64,000 bases of DNA from Rhizobium bangladeshense (GCF_001662075.1 NZ_LYPL01000006.1:310001-374000), one strand, 5' to 3'; positions 1 through 9,011 are shown, counted from the first letter of the stretch. The notes: generated by a model not told the origin, from the sequence alone. A program made the numbers and translations.

Positions 1-1
1 C

Positions 2-253
2 GTTGAACTTGTCGCTCAGGACGGTGGCGCCAATTTAATGCTTCATCCGGCCGCCAAGGGGCAGCGGAGCGGCCAATCCATCGTCAAGCTCATCCTCGAC
101 GTGGAGGATGTCGAGGCTTTTTGCAGGCGTTGCGCGGAGAACGGCCTTGAGTTCGGTGCTCTCCACCAAGCCGACGGCTATGTGTTCGCCAATGCCAAAG
201 ACCCCTGTCAAAATTCGATCTCGGTGTCCAGCCGGGCTTTTCGCAAGAGCTGA
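2..253 (+). CDS. VOC (glyoxalase/bleomycin-resistance) family protein, 3' part
   Basis: Only the C-terminal ~83 residues are in the window; the frame is open from base 2, so the start lies upstream. The fragment has the beta-alpha-beta layout of a vicinal-oxygen-chelate half-domain, including a segment LILDVEDVEAF followed by a helix and a strand ending in FANAKDPCQN. VOC proteins bind a metal and act on glyoxals, antibiotics or catechols, and the fragment does not show which. It ends in a TGA at 251-253. The family call is reasonable but rests on a partial domain. Confidence 0.6.
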   Translation, partial: VELVAQDGGANLMLHPAAKGQRSGQSIVKLILDVEDVEAFCRRCAENGLEFGALHQADGYVFANAKDPCQNSISVSSRAFRKS

Positions 254-343
254 TCGAGGGTTAGGGGCCGGTGTGATGAAGCGACCGACGCGGCGTGGCT
301 GTTTCCACCGGGGTGAGTTTAGCAAGAACGCCAAACCCACTCT

Positions 344-432
344 CTGTCCTCCTCGGCCTTGAGCCGAGGATCCATCCCGCTGCCGCTGGTGGATGCGATG
401 TGGATGCTCGCCTCAAGGCCGAGCACGACGGA
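344..432. repeat. Rhizobial palindromic intergenic repeat
   Basis: Two inverted arms of about 25-30 bp (near 344-373 and 401-432) share the core CTCGGCCTTGAG and its complement, and the left arm itself folds as CCTCGGC-loop-GCCGAGG. The pattern 'CCTCGG..TTGA.CCGAGGATCCA ... TGGATGCTCG' is a repeat type I know from intergenic regions of many alphaproteobacteria. It fills part of the 343-bp gap between the VOC gene and the GntR gene. Nothing else was recognised there apart from the operator-like sequence near 512-577. Confidence 0.6.
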
Positions 433-511
433 GGGGGCGGCTAAATGAGTTCTTTCGTGGCGTAGACGCCTGAGTCCCAGAAACTCATGCCGATGTTATC
501 TATTTGTCTCC

Positions 512-577
512 ATTCTGATATTTCAATGCCGACTTGTGTTCGGTTTTTGACCGTGCCACTATGTGATATATCAGAAT
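512..577. promoter_or_regulatory. Operator-like inverted repeat and palindrome before the GntR gene
   Basis: A perfect 10-bp palindrome TGATATATCA lies at 564-573, and ATTCTGATAT (512-521) is the exact complement of ATATCAGAAT (568-577). GntR/FCD regulators commonly bind short AT-centred palindromes in their own promoters, so autoregulation is likely. The palindrome overlaps a possible GTG start at 563, which argues for the downstream ATG at 596 as the real start. Confidence 0.5.
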
Positions 578-595
578 GGGCAGCGGACTTTCAGC

Positions 596-1210
596 ATGCA
601 GACGTCACAAAGCCATCGTGCCTATCTCGCGCTGGAGCACCTGATTGTCACGCTGGCGCTGAAGCCCGGGGCGCTTGTCACCGAAAGGCAGCTGATCGAT
701 CTGGCCGGCCATGGGCGCACGCCGGTGCGCGAGGCGATCCAGAAGCTTGCCTGGCAGGGGTTGATCCTCGTCAAGCCGCGCGTCGGGCTGCAGGTGGCCG
801 AAATCGCGGCGGAAGATCATGGCAATGTCATGCAGGTGCGCCGTGAGCTTGAGCCGATCGCGGCCGCATTGGCCGCCGAACATGCGACCGACGAGCAACG
901 CGAACGTCTCGGCGACTGCACACGGGCGATGGAGGAATGTGCGGTGACCGGCGATCTCGCCGGCTTCTTCGCCGCCGACAAGGCTTTCGATGAAATCCTC
1001 GAGGATGCCTGCCCGAATGGTTTTATCGTCGCAGCGCTCGGCCCGGTTCAGACGCATTCGCGCCGTCTCTGGTATTCCACCGCAAGCCCCGAGCGCATGG
1101 ATCGTGCCATCGCGCTGCATGTCGCCGTCATTCGCGCCATTCACCAGGGCCGGCCGAAGGAGGCGCGCGCCGCCATGGCGGAGCTGATCGACTATCTCGC
1201 CCAAAAATAG
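596..1210 (+). CDS. GntR-family transcriptional regulator (FCD type)
   Basis: A 204-aa DNA-binding regulator. The N-terminal ~70 residues form a winged helix-turn-helix of GntR type (ERQLIDLAGHGRTPVREAIQ, then a wing with KPRVGLQV). The remainder is an all-helical FCD effector domain that normally binds a small carboxylate or sugar acid. The open frame reaches a GTG at 563, but the ATG at 596 is preferred because the upstream start would sit inside the palindromic operator at 564-573. It converges on fpr, so its target is not obvious from context. The ligand is unknown. Confidence 0.85.
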   Translation: MQTSQSHRAYLALEHLIVTLALKPGALVTERQLIDLAGHGRTPVREAIQKLAWQGLILVKPRVGLQVAEIAAEDHGNVMQVRRELEPIAAALAAEHATDEQRERLGDCTRAMEECAVTGDLAGFFAADKAFDEILEDACPNGFIVAALGPVQTHSRRLWYSTASPERMDRAIALHVAVIRAIHQGRPKEARAAMAELIDYLAQK

Positions 1211-1235
1211 AAACGGCCCCGTTTCCGGAGCCGTT
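1204..1235 (-). terminator. Probable terminator of fpr
   Basis: Between the convergent GntR and fpr genes, AACGGC (1212-1217) pairs with GCCGTT (1230-1235). Read on the minus strand, the stem is followed by the T-rich run TTTCTATTTTT, as expected for intrinsic termination of fpr. Confidence 0.55.
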
Positions 1236-1260
1236 GTCAGATCTGTTTGTCGAAAAACTA

Positions 1261-2073
1261 TCAGCCGACAAAGGCGCGTTCTATGACGAACTCGGCGGGC
1301 TTGCTGTTGGCGCCTTCATTGAGGCCGGCCTTTTCGAGCAGTTCCTTGGTGTCCTTCAGCATGGCCGAGGAGCCGCAGATCATGCCGCGGTCGATTGCCG
1401 GATCGAGCGGCGGCACGCCGAGATCGGTAAACAGCTTTCCTGACGAGATCAGGTCGGTGATGCGGCCGCGATATTCGAAGTCTTCGCGCGTGACGGTCGC
1501 ATAATGGCGCAGCTTGTCGCCGACGACTTCTTTCAGCAGCTCGTCATTCTGGATCTCGTGCACGAGGTCGAAGCCGTATTTCAGCTCGGCGACATCGCGG
1601 GTCGTATGGGTGAGGATGACCTCCTCGAACTTCTCATAGGTCTCGGGATCGCGGATAAGGCTGGCGAACGGCGCAACGCCCGTTCCCGTCGAGAACATGT
1701 AAAGACGGCGGCCGGGGGTCAGCGCATCGAGCACCAGCGTTCCCGTCGGCTTCTTGCGCATCAGCACCTGGTCGCCCGGCTTGATCGCCTGCAGATGCGA
1801 TGTGAGCGGGCCGTCCGGCACCTTGATCGAGAAGAATTCGAGCTCTTCGGCCCAGGCGGGGCTGGCGATCGAATAGGCGCGGAAGACCGGCTTGCCTTCG
1901 ACCATCAGGCCGATCATCGCAAATTCGCCGGAACGGAAACGGAAGCCCTGCGGCCGGGTCATCGTGAAGCGGAAGAGCCGGTCGGTGTAATGCGTCACGG
2001 CAAGCACCGTCTCGGCGTAGACGCCGGCGGGGATGGACGAGGCGAAGTCTTCGGTCTTTGCAGGCGCGTTCAT
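1261..2073 (-). CDS. fpr: Ferredoxin/flavodoxin--NADP(+) reductase
   Basis: A 270-aa cytoplasmic flavoenzyme moving electrons between NADPH and ferredoxin or flavodoxin, typically serving redox stress defence and biosynthesis. The FAD-binding motif RAYSIASP lies at about residues 65-72, the NADP-binding loop STGTGVAPFASLIRD follows at about 125-140, and the chain ends in ERAFVG, as in the bacterial subclass-II enzymes. The start MNAPAKTEDF matches the usual family length. An in-frame extension reaches upstream to 2313, including an ATG at 2190, but lacks a clear ribosome site. Confidence 0.93.
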   Translation of the reverse strand: MNAPAKTEDFASSIPAGVYAETVLAVTHYTDRLFRFTMTRPQGFRFRSGEFAMIGLMVEGKPVFRAYSIASPAWAEELEFFSIKVPDGPLTSHLQAIKPGDQVLMRKKPTGTLVLDALTPGRRLYMFSTGTGVAPFASLIRDPETYEKFEEVILTHTTRDVAELKYGFDLVHEIQNDELLKEVVGDKLRHYATVTREDFEYRGRITDLISSGKLFTDLGVPPLDPAIDRGMICGSSAMLKDTKELLEKAGLNEGANSKPAEFVIERAFVG

Positions 2074-2342
2074 TGCGGTAGAGGATCCCGTTTCGTCGGA
2101 TGAACTATCGGATGCGAGGCAGATATTACATATCGGGCTCGAATTAAAGGCATTCCATTCCACGCAGCGCTCCTGAAGGGAAATATGCATGTCATTGTCA
2201 GGATTCAATGGGATCTCGGGGGCGGGCTGGCAATTCGTATTTCCTGCTGGCGAAGCCCGGCAAAGGATGCATATTAGGGCGGCGCGCCTGATGTGGACGC
2301 CGGTTTTCGGCAAAAGCGGTGCGACAACAAGGATCTACGGGA

Positions 2343-2365
2343 ACCGATTCAGCGACGGAATCGGT
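2343..2365. other. Perfect 8-bp inverted repeat upstream of pcs
   Basis: ACCGATTC (2343-2350) and GAATCGGT (2358-2365) are exact complements separated by 7 bases, about 55 bp before the pcs start. It could be an operator or a leader hairpin for pcs. There is no T-tract, so it is not a terminator. Confidence 0.35.
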
Positions 2366-2420
2366 GCCTGTGGCAAAAAAGACGCTCGCCGGGGCGAGCG
2401 CGATAGGGCGGTCGGGGAAT

Positions 2421-3149
2421 ATGAAGATTTTCAATTATAAGCGTGTTCCTTACGCGGAAATGCGCGCCTTTTCCGTCCACATCCTGACGGCCTCCGGCTC
2501 CTTCCTTGCCTTCCTCGGCGTTGTGGCCGCCGCCGAACATCGTTTCATCGACATGTTCTGGTGGCTAGGGCTTGCCCTTCTGGTGGACGGCATCGATGGG
2601 CCGATCGCCCGTAAGGTGCGCGTCAAGGAAGTGCTGCCGAACTGGTCGGGCGACACGCTCGATAATATTATCGATTACGTCACCTATGTGCTGCTGCCGG
2701 CCTTTGCGCTCTATCAGAGCGGCATGATTGGCGAGCCTTGGTCCTTCGTCGCGGCCGGCATGATTGTTGTCTCCAGCGCTATCTATTATGCGGATATGGG
2801 CATGAAGACGGAAGAATATTTCTTTTCCGGCTTTCCCGTCGTCTGGAACATGATCGTCTTCACCTTGTTCGTCATCGACGCCAGTGCGACGACGGCACTT
2901 GCCGTCGTGATCGTTTCTGTGGTGCTAACCTTCCTGCCGATTAATTTCCTGCATCCGGTCCGCGTCCAAAGGCTGCGCCCGCTCAATCTCGGCGTCTTTT
3001 TCCTCTGGTCGGCGCTCGGCATCTATTCGCTGCTGAAAAATTTCCAGACGCCCGAATGGGCGCTCATTCTCTTCATTGTGACCGGGATCTATCTTTACGT
3101 CATCGGCGCGGTGCTGCAATTCTTCCCGGCCCTCGGACGGAAAGCTTAA
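2421..3149 (+). CDS. pcs: Phosphatidylcholine synthase
   Basis: A 242-aa inner-membrane enzyme condensing choline with CDP-diacylglycerol to make phosphatidylcholine. This one-step route is characteristic of rhizobia, Brucella and other bacteria that live with eukaryotes. The CDP-alcohol phosphotransferase motif is visible as DGPIAR, twelve residues, then G-DTL-D-NII-D. The 12-residue spacing is the Pcs variant of the family signature. Several hydrophobic segments follow. The start at MKIFNYKRVPY is chosen because it has GGGGAAT just upstream and gives the normal length; the frame stays open further upstream. A quinone oxidoreductase gene follows after 10 bp, so the two may be co-transcribed. 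Confidence 0.95.
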   Translation: MKIFNYKRVPYAEMRAFSVHILTASGSFLAFLGVVAAAEHRFIDMFWWLGLALLVDGIDGPIARKVRVKEVLPNWSGDTLDNIIDYVTYVLLPAFALYQSGMIGEPWSFVAAGMIVVSSAIYYADMGMKTEEYFFSGFPVVWNMIVFTLFVIDASATTALAVVIVSVVLTFLPINFLHPVRVQRLRPLNLGVFFLWSALGIYSLLKNFQTPEWALILFIVTGIYLYVIGAVLQFFPALGRKA

Positions 3150-3159
3150 GGACGGCAAC

Positions 3160-4140
3160 ATGACGAAGACCCAAGCAGTTTCATTCTCGAAGACCGGCGG
3201 ACCTGATGTGTTCGAGTACGTCGACATCGATCTTGCGCCACCTGCGGCAGGTGAGGTGCAGATCCGCCAGTCTGCAGTCGGTCTCAACTTTATTGATGTC
3301 TATTTCCGCAATGGCTCCTACAAGGTGCCGCATCTGCCCTTTGTCACCGGCAAGGAGGGCGCCGGCACGGTGACGGCAGTCGGCCCTGGTGTGGAGGATT
3401 TCAAGGTCGGCGACCGTGTCGCCTATGCCAGTGCCGACGGCGCCTATAGTGTCGAGCGCAATATTGAGGCGCGTCATCTGGTGCATGTGCCCGGCGGCAT
3501 AGAGCTCGAAACCGCGGCGGCCATGATGCTGAAGGGCATGACCGCGGAATATCTCCTGAACCGCACCTTCAAAGTCGGCCCTGAGACGGTCCTGCTGTTT
3601 CATGCCGCCGCCGGCGGCGTCGGCCTGATCGCCGGCCAATGGGCGAAGGCGCTCGGCGCCACTGTCATCGGCACGGCGGGATCTGAAGACAAGGTCGCGC
3701 TGGCGCTTGCCCATGGCTACGACCATGTCATCAATTACAAGAGCGAAGACTTCGTCGGCCGGGTCCGCGACATAACAGGCGGCAAGGGCGTCGATGTCGT
3801 CTATGATTCGATCGGCCGCGATACTTTTCCACAGTCGCTCGACTGCCTGAAGCCGCGGGGCCTTTTTGCCTCTTTCGGCCAGTCCTCCGGCCCGATCGAG
3901 AATTTCAGCCTTTCCCAGTTGGCGCAGAAGGGCTCGCTCTTTGCAACGCGGCCCACGCTCTTCACCTATATCGCCGCGCGCCAGGAATTGGTCGACAGTG
4001 CGAAAGCGCTATTTGATGTTGTGCAAAGCAACAAAGTGCGTATCAATGTCAATCAAACCTATCCGTTGCGTGAGGTTGGGCGGGCTCACGCGGATCTGGA
4101 AACAAGAAAAACAACAGGAACGACGCTGCTGATTCCATGA
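3160..4140 (+). CDS. qor: NADPH:quinone oxidoreductase (zeta-crystallin-like MDR)
   Basis: A 326-aa member of the medium-chain dehydrogenase family, quinone-reductase branch, which reduces quinones one electron at a time using NADPH. The N-terminal GroES-like domain is followed by the Rossmann loop HAAAGGVGLIAGQ at about 149-161, and the chain ends LETRKTTGTTLLIP, a typical Qor C-terminus. No catalytic or structural zinc cysteine cluster is seen, as expected for Qor. It begins 10 bp after pcs. The electron acceptor in this organism is not shown. Confidence 0.88.
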   Translation: MTKTQAVSFSKTGGPDVFEYVDIDLAPPAAGEVQIRQSAVGLNFIDVYFRNGSYKVPHLPFVTGKEGAGTVTAVGPGVEDFKVGDRVAYASADGAYSVERNIEARHLVHVPGGIELETAAAMMLKGMTAEYLLNRTFKVGPETVLLFHAAAGGVGLIAGQWAKALGATVIGTAGSEDKVALALAHGYDHVINYKSEDFVGRVRDITGGKGVDVVYDSIGRDTFPQSLDCLKPRGLFASFGQSSGPIENFSLSQLAQKGSLFATRPTLFTYIAARQELVDSAKALFDVVQSNKVRINVNQTYPLREVGRAHADLETRKTTGTTLLIP

Positions 4141-4179
4141 GATCCGAACGGACCGGTTGGCAGAAGAAATGAGGGGAAC

Positions 4180-5748
4180 GTGTCGCCATTGAATGTACCG
4201 GATTCCGGTGCGTTACTATCCGTCCAGAAGCTGACGAAGTTTTTCGGTGGCTTTGCCGCCTGCAATGAAATCGATCTCGATATAGCGCCGGGCGAAATTC
4301 ACGCGCTTCTTGGCGAAAATGGCGCCGGCAAATCCACGCTGGTAAAAATGCTGTTCGGTGTTCTGGAGCCGACGCACGGGCATATCCTCTGGCAGGGCAG
4401 CCCGGTCGCGGTCGGTTCGCCGGGCGAAGCCCGCAGGCTCGGCATCGGCATGGTCTTCCAGCATTTTTCATTGTTCGAAGCGCTGACCGTCGCCGAAAAC
4501 ATTGCGCTTTCCCTCGATGACAGCATTCCGATCGACCGAATCGCCGAGGAGGCGAGGGCGCTGTCGATCGCCTATGGCCTGCCGCTCGATCCGCATGCCC
4601 ATGTCGCCGATCTCTCCGTCGGCGAGCGCCAGCGCATCGAGATCGTCCGTGCGCTGCTGCAAAATCCGAAGCTCATCATTCTCGATGAGCCGACCTCGGT
4701 GCTGACGCCGCAGGAGGCCGACAGGCTGTTCGAAACGCTGTTCAAGCTGCGCGCCGAGGGCCGCTCGGTTCTCTATATCAGCCACCGCCTGGAGGAAGTG
4801 CAGCGCATCTGCGATCGCGCCACCGTGTTGCGCCACGGTCGCGTGACCGGCGCCTGCGATCCGAAGCAGGAGACGCCCGCCTCGCTTGCCCGGATGATGG
4901 TCGGCAGCGAGGTGGCGACCGTCACCCATCCCGAGCGTTCTGACAAGGGGGAGGTGCAGCTTGCCGTTTCAAGCCTGTCGGTTGCCGCGCGCACGCCCTT
5001 TGCCATGCCGCTGCGTGATGTCTCCATGACGGTGCGCGCCGGTGAAATCCTTGCCATCGCCGGTGTTGCCGGCAACGGCCAGAGCGAGCTCTTCGATGCG
5101 CTCTCCGGCGAATATCCGGTCGCCTCGGCCGAGGCGATCGTCATCCGCAAGAAGCCTGTGGGCACGGAGGGCATCACCGCCCGCCGCCTGCTCGGCGCCG
5201 GCTTCGTGCCGGAGGAGCGGCATGGCCACGCCGCCGTTTCCGCGATGAAACTGTCGGACAATCTGGTGCTGGCCCGCAGCCAGTCGGATCGCAAAGCCTT
5301 TCTCGGCATTCTCGGCATCATCCGCCATGGCGCTGTGAAATCCGCCGCGCGGCGCATCTCCGAGGCAATGGATGTCCGCAAGAGCGGTGACGATCCCGCC
5401 GCCGGTTCTCTGTCCGGCGGCAATCTGCAGAAGTTCATCGTCGGCCGCGAGCTCGACCGCCAGCCGGCCGTCCTTGTCGTCAACCAGCCGACCTGGGGCG
5501 TTGATGCGGGCGCCGCAAGCCGCATCCGCCAGGCCTTGGTCGATCTCGCAAAGGCGGGCTCGGCCGTCGTCGTCATCAGCCAGGATCTCGACGAGATCTT
5601 CGAAGTGGCGACCGATATCGCCGTCATTTCCGAAGGGCGCCTTTCCAGGCCCTATCCGGCGGGTGAACTGACGCGCGAAAAAATCGGCTTGCTGATGGGT
5701 GGGCTGCACGAAGACAAGCATGCCGCGGAGGCAGCCCATGCGCGTTGA
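4180..5748 (+). CDS. BMP-type (nucleoside/simple sugar) ABC transporter, ATP-binding protein
   Basis: A 522-aa protein with two fused ABC domains, the arrangement of sugar and nucleoside importers. The first half has Walker A GENGAGKST, signature LSVGERQRIE and Walker B LIILDEPTSVL. The second half has a changed Walker A (GVAGNGQSEL), signature LSGGNLQKF and a Walker B-like VVNQPTWGVD, so the second site is probably weak in hydrolysis, as is usual for this class. A GTG start at 4180 follows GAGGGG. It overlaps the next permease gene by 11 bp. Together with the BMP binding protein at 7790 it probably imports purine nucleosides or a related compound. Confidence 0.9.
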   Translation: MSPLNVPDSGALLSVQKLTKFFGGFAACNEIDLDIAPGEIHALLGENGAGKSTLVKMLFGVLEPTHGHILWQGSPVAVGSPGEARRLGIGMVFQHFSLFEALTVAENIALSLDDSIPIDRIAEEARALSIAYGLPLDPHAHVADLSVGERQRIEIVRALLQNPKLIILDEPTSVLTPQEADRLFETLFKLRAEGRSVLYISHRLEEVQRICDRATVLRHGRVTGACDPKQETPASLARMMVGSEVATVTHPERSDKGEVQLAVSSLSVAARTPFAMPLRDVSMTVRAGEILAIAGVAGNGQSELFDALSGEYPVASAEAIVIRKKPVGTEGITARRLLGAGFVPEERHGHAAVSAMKLSDNLVLARSQSDRKAFLGILGIIRHGAVKSAARRISEAMDVRKSGDDPAAGSLSGGNLQKFIVGRELDRQPAVLVVNQPTWGVDAGAASRIRQALVDLAKAGSAVVVISQDLDEIFEVATDIAVISEGRLSRPYPAGELTREKIGLLMGGLHEDKHAAEAAHAR

Positions 5749-6823
5749 ATTGGAAAGACGCCCCGACGTCTCGAAGCTCTTTGCCTTCGTCTCGCCGCTG
5801 CTGGCGCTTGTCCTGACGCTCGCCTTCGGCGCCATCATGTTCGCCATGCTCGGCAAGGATCCGGTCGAGGCGCTGAACGCCTTCTTCGTCGAGCCGCTGC
5901 TCGAAGTCTGGTCGCTGCACGAGCTGGCGATCAAGGCCGCACCGCTGATCCTGATCGCCGTCGGCCTTGCTGTCTGCTATCGCTCGAACAACTGGAATAT
6001 CGGCGCCGAAGGCCAGTTTACCATCGGCGCCATCACCGGTTCCTATTTGCCGATCGTCTTCTACGACTGGCATTCGCCGCTGGTCCTGCCGCTGATGCTG
6101 GTACTGGGAGCGCTCGGCGGCGCGCTTTTCGCCGCCATTCCGGCGCTGTTGAAAGCGCATTTCAACACCAATGAAATCCTGACATCGCTGATGCTGGTCT
6201 ATATCGCCCAGCTCTTCCTCGATTGGCTGATCCGCGGCGCCTGGCGCGATCCGAAAGGCTTCAACTTTCCCGTCTCGCGCGATTTCGCGCCGGAAGCAGT
6301 CCTGCCAGCGATCTGGGAGGAATCGGGCCGGGCCCATTGGGCCTTCATCTTCGCAATCGTTGCGGCGATCGGCGCCTGGTTCATGCTGCGCTATACGCTG
6401 AAAGGCTTCGAGATCGTCGTGCTCGGCCAGTCGGAGCGGGCAGGGCGCTTTGCCGGCTTCTCTTCGAAGAGGATGATCTGGTTCAGCTTCCTCTTCTCAG
6501 GCGCTCTTGCGGGCCTTGCCGGGATATCCGAGGTTTCCGGCTCGATCGGCCACCTGCAGCCGGCGATTTCGCCGGGCTATGGCTTCACCGCCATCATCGT
6601 TGCCTTCCTGGGGCGGCTTAATCCGCTCGGCATCATCGGCTCGGGTCTGGTGCTGGCGCTGACTTATCTCGGCGGCGAGGCAGCGCAGCTGTCGCTCGGC
6701 GTTTCCGACAAGGTCACCCGCGGCTTTCAGGGGCTGCTGCTCTTTTTCGTCCTCTCTTGCGATACGCTGATCTATTACAAGATCCGCATCGCCTGGTCGC
6801 GGGTCAGGGGTGGCGTGACATGA
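5738..6823 (+). CDS. BMP-type ABC transporter permease 1
   Basis: A 361-aa inner-membrane permease of the BPD_transp_2 family, with many hydrophobic helices and the motif NNWNIGAEGQF at about residues 86-96, typical of nucleoside-importer permeases. The start is the ATG at 5738, which has GGAGG upstream and sits inside the end of the ATPase gene, suggesting translational coupling. It overlaps the second permease by 4 bp (ATGA). The two permeases form the membrane channel driven by the ATPase at 4180. Confidence 0.9.
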   Translation: MRVELERRPDVSKLFAFVSPLLALVLTLAFGAIMFAMLGKDPVEALNAFFVEPLLEVWSLHELAIKAAPLILIAVGLAVCYRSNNWNIGAEGQFTIGAITGSYLPIVFYDWHSPLVLPLMLVLGALGGALFAAIPALLKAHFNTNEILTSLMLVYIAQLFLDWLIRGAWRDPKGFNFPVSRDFAPEAVLPAIWEESGRAHWAFIFAIVAAIGAWFMLRYTLKGFEIVVLGQSERAGRFAGFSSKRMIWFSFLFSGALAGLAGISEVSGSIGHLQPAISPGYGFTAIIVAFLGRLNPLGIIGSGLVLALTYLGGEAAQLSLGVSDKVTRGFQGLLLFFVLSCDTLIYYKIRIAWSRVRGGVT

Positions 6824-7740
6824 GCATCTTCGAAGCCATTCTGCTGACTGTCATCACTGCCTCGACGCCGCTCGTGATCGCCGCCCTCGGCGAACTCGTG
6901 ACGGAGCGTTCGGGCGTTCTGAACCTCGGTGTCGAAGGCATGATGATCATCGGCGCCGTCGGTGCCTTTGCCGCAGCCCAGCTCACCGGATCGGCCTATA
7001 TCGGCATTGTCGGCGGCATCGTCAGCGGCGCACTGTTTTCGCTGCTCTTCGCCTTCCTGACGCTGACGCTCGTCACCAATCAGGTGGCGACGGGCCTTGC
7101 CCTGACAATCCTGGGGCTTGGCGCGTCCGGCATGCTCGGCGAACCCTTCGTCGGCGCTCCAGGCATCCGGCTGCTGCCGATCGAAATCCCAGTGCTCTCG
7201 GCTATTCCCTATGTCGGAACTGTCCTCTTCAAGCAGGATCTGATCTTCTACCTGTCGATTCTGCTCATTGTCGCCGTCAACTGGTTCCTCTTCAGGAGCC
7301 GGACCGGCCTGAAGATACGCGCCATCGGCGATAATCACGCCTCCGCGCATGCGCTCGGCATCAACGTCATCCGCGCGCGCTATCTCGCCGTGATGTTCGG
7401 CGGTGCATGCGCAGGCCTTGCAGGGGCACAGCTGTCGCTGATCTACACGCCGCAGTGGACCGAGAATATGTCGGCCGGGCGGGGCTGGATTGCGCTGGCG
7501 CTTGTCGTCTTCTCCTCGTGGCGGCCTTGGCGCCTGCTGGCTGGCGGTTATCTCTTCGGGGCGGTGACGATCCTGCAACTGCACGCGCAGGCCTTCGGCG
7601 TCGGCATTCCATCGCAGTTCCTGTCGATGCTGCCCTATGCGGCGACGGTTGTGGTCCTCATCATCATCTCGCATAATCGGCGCACGACGTTGATCAATAC
7701 GCCGGCCTCGCTTGGCAAAGCCTTCGTGCCTGACCGGTGA
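6820..7740 (+). CDS. BMP-type ABC transporter permease 2
   Basis: A 306-aa inner-membrane permease paired with the preceding one. It shows the conserved GVLNLGVEGMMIIGA segment at about residues 28-42 and alternating hydrophobic helices. The start at 6820 overlaps the upstream stop by ATGA, a tight operon junction. The binding-protein gene starts 49 bp later. Confidence 0.9.
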   Translation: MSIFEAILLTVITASTPLVIAALGELVTERSGVLNLGVEGMMIIGAVGAFAAAQLTGSAYIGIVGGIVSGALFSLLFAFLTLTLVTNQVATGLALTILGLGASGMLGEPFVGAPGIRLLPIEIPVLSAIPYVGTVLFKQDLIFYLSILLIVAVNWFLFRSRTGLKIRAIGDNHASAHALGINVIRARYLAVMFGGACAGLAGAQLSLIYTPQWTENMSAGRGWIALALVVFSSWRPWRLLAGGYLFGAVTILQLHAQAFGVGIPSQFLSMLPYAATVVVLIIISHNRRTTLINTPASLGKAFVPDR

Positions 7741-7789
7741 GCAACAACAAAAGAGACGGGTTTCGAACTTCCAACCAACAGGGATCGCT

Positions 7790-8866
7790 ATGAAAAAACT
7801 TGCACTTGCTCTCGCAGCGACAGCTGCCCTCGTCCTGAGCATCGGTTCGGCTGCCGAGGCTGCCGACAAGACCAAGGTCTGCTTCGTCTATGTCGGCACC
7901 CGCACCGATGGCGGCTGGACGCAGGCCCATGAAAACGGCCGCCTCCAGGTCGAGAAGGAATTCGCCGATAAGGTCGAAACGTCCTTCCTCGAAAGTGTTC
8001 CGGAGGGTCCGGATGCCGAACGCGCCATCGAGCGCATGGCCCGTTCCGGCTGCGCTCTGATCTTCACCACATCGTTCGGCTACATGGACGCGACCGTTGC
8101 CGTCGCCAAGAAGTTTCCGAAGGTGAAGTTCGAGCACGCGACGGGCTTCAAGGCCGCAGACAACGTCGCGACCTACAATTCGCGCTTCTACGAAGGCCGC
8201 TACATCAGCGGCATTATCGCCGGCAAGCTGTCGAAGACCGGCACGGCAGGCTATATCGCCTCCTTCCCGATCCCCGAGGTCGTGATGGGCATCAACGCCT
8301 TTGAAACCGGCGCCAAGTCGGTCAATCCGAACTTCAAGATGAAGGTCATCTGGGTCAATACCTGGTTCGACCCGGGCAAGGAAGCCGATGCCGCCAAGGC
8401 GCTGCTCGACCAGGGCGTTGATATTCTTACCCAGCACACGGACACGACCGCTCCGATGCAGGTTGCCGAGCAACGCGGCGTCAAGGCATTCGGCCAGGCC
8501 TCCGACATGATTAAGGCTGGCCCGAACGTACAGCTCACCGCGATCATCGACACTTGGGGCAACTATTACGTCAAGCGCGTCCAGGCGCTTCTCGACGGCA
8601 CCTGGAAGTCGGAACAGAGCTGGGATGGTCTCAAGGACGGCATTCTGACGATGGCGCCGTACACGAACATGCCCGACGACGTGAAGAAACTCGCCGAAGA
8701 AGCCGAAGCCAAGATCAAGTCGGGCGAGTTGCATCCCTTCACCGGCCCGATCAACAAGCAGGACGGTACGCCCTGGCTGAAGGCCGGCGAGAAGGCCGAT
8801 GACGGCACGCTGCTCGGCATGAACTTCTACGTCGAAGGCGTCGACGACAAGCTGCCGGCGCAATAA
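7790..8866 (+). CDS. BMP-family substrate-binding protein
   Basis: A 358-aa periplasmic binding protein of the basic membrane protein (BMP/PnrA) family, which captures nucleosides or related ligands. A signal peptide is clear: MKKLALALAATAAL, then a cleavage region ending AEA before ADKTKVC. There is no lipobox cysteine, so it is a soluble periplasmic protein. Motifs such as GTRTDGGWTQAHE, GFKAADNVATY and GIIAGKLSKTG fit the family. It is the last gene of the importer operon and is followed by a strong terminator. The true ligand cannot be told from sequence. Confidence 0.92.
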   Translation: MKKLALALAATAALVLSIGSAAEAADKTKVCFVYVGTRTDGGWTQAHENGRLQVEKEFADKVETSFLESVPEGPDAERAIERMARSGCALIFTTSFGYMDATVAVAKKFPKVKFEHATGFKAADNVATYNSRFYEGRYISGIIAGKLSKTGTAGYIASFPIPEVVMGINAFETGAKSVNPNFKMKVIWVNTWFDPGKEADAAKALLDQGVDILTQHTDTTAPMQVAEQRGVKAFGQASDMIKAGPNVQLTAIIDTWGNYYVKRVQALLDGTWKSEQSWDGLKDGILTMAPYTNMPDDVKKLAEEAEAKIKSGELHPFTGPINKQDGTPWLKAGEKADDGTLLGMNFYVEGVDDKLPAQ

Positions 8867-8890
8867 CCGGTTGCCGATTTTGCAGATGCG

Positions 8891-8919
8891 AAGGGCGTCC
8901 CTGTGGACGCCCTTTTTTT
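8891..8919 (+). terminator. Strong intrinsic terminator of the BMP operon
   Basis: A perfect 10-bp stem, AAGGGCGTCC (8891-8900) with GGACGCCCTT (8905-8914), has a 4-base loop and is followed by a run of seven T, two of them in the stem. Confidence 0.92.
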
Positions 8920-9011
8920 GTTGCGGCGCATCCTAAAAAACCGATTTACAAAAGTAATACTATATGATTTTTTGACCCTGCGCCGCGAAGGAGCGGCATT
9001 GGGAGGATATC

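Noticed and set aside
2340..2368. GGAAC near 2340 as an EcfG promoter of pcs
   Set aside because: Sixteen or seventeen bases downstream there is TCGG or CGGT, not CGTT, so the -10 element is missing.
8945..8968. TTTACA and TATGAT as a sigma-70 promoter of ytfQ
   Set aside because: The spacing is only 12 bp, far below the usual 16-18.
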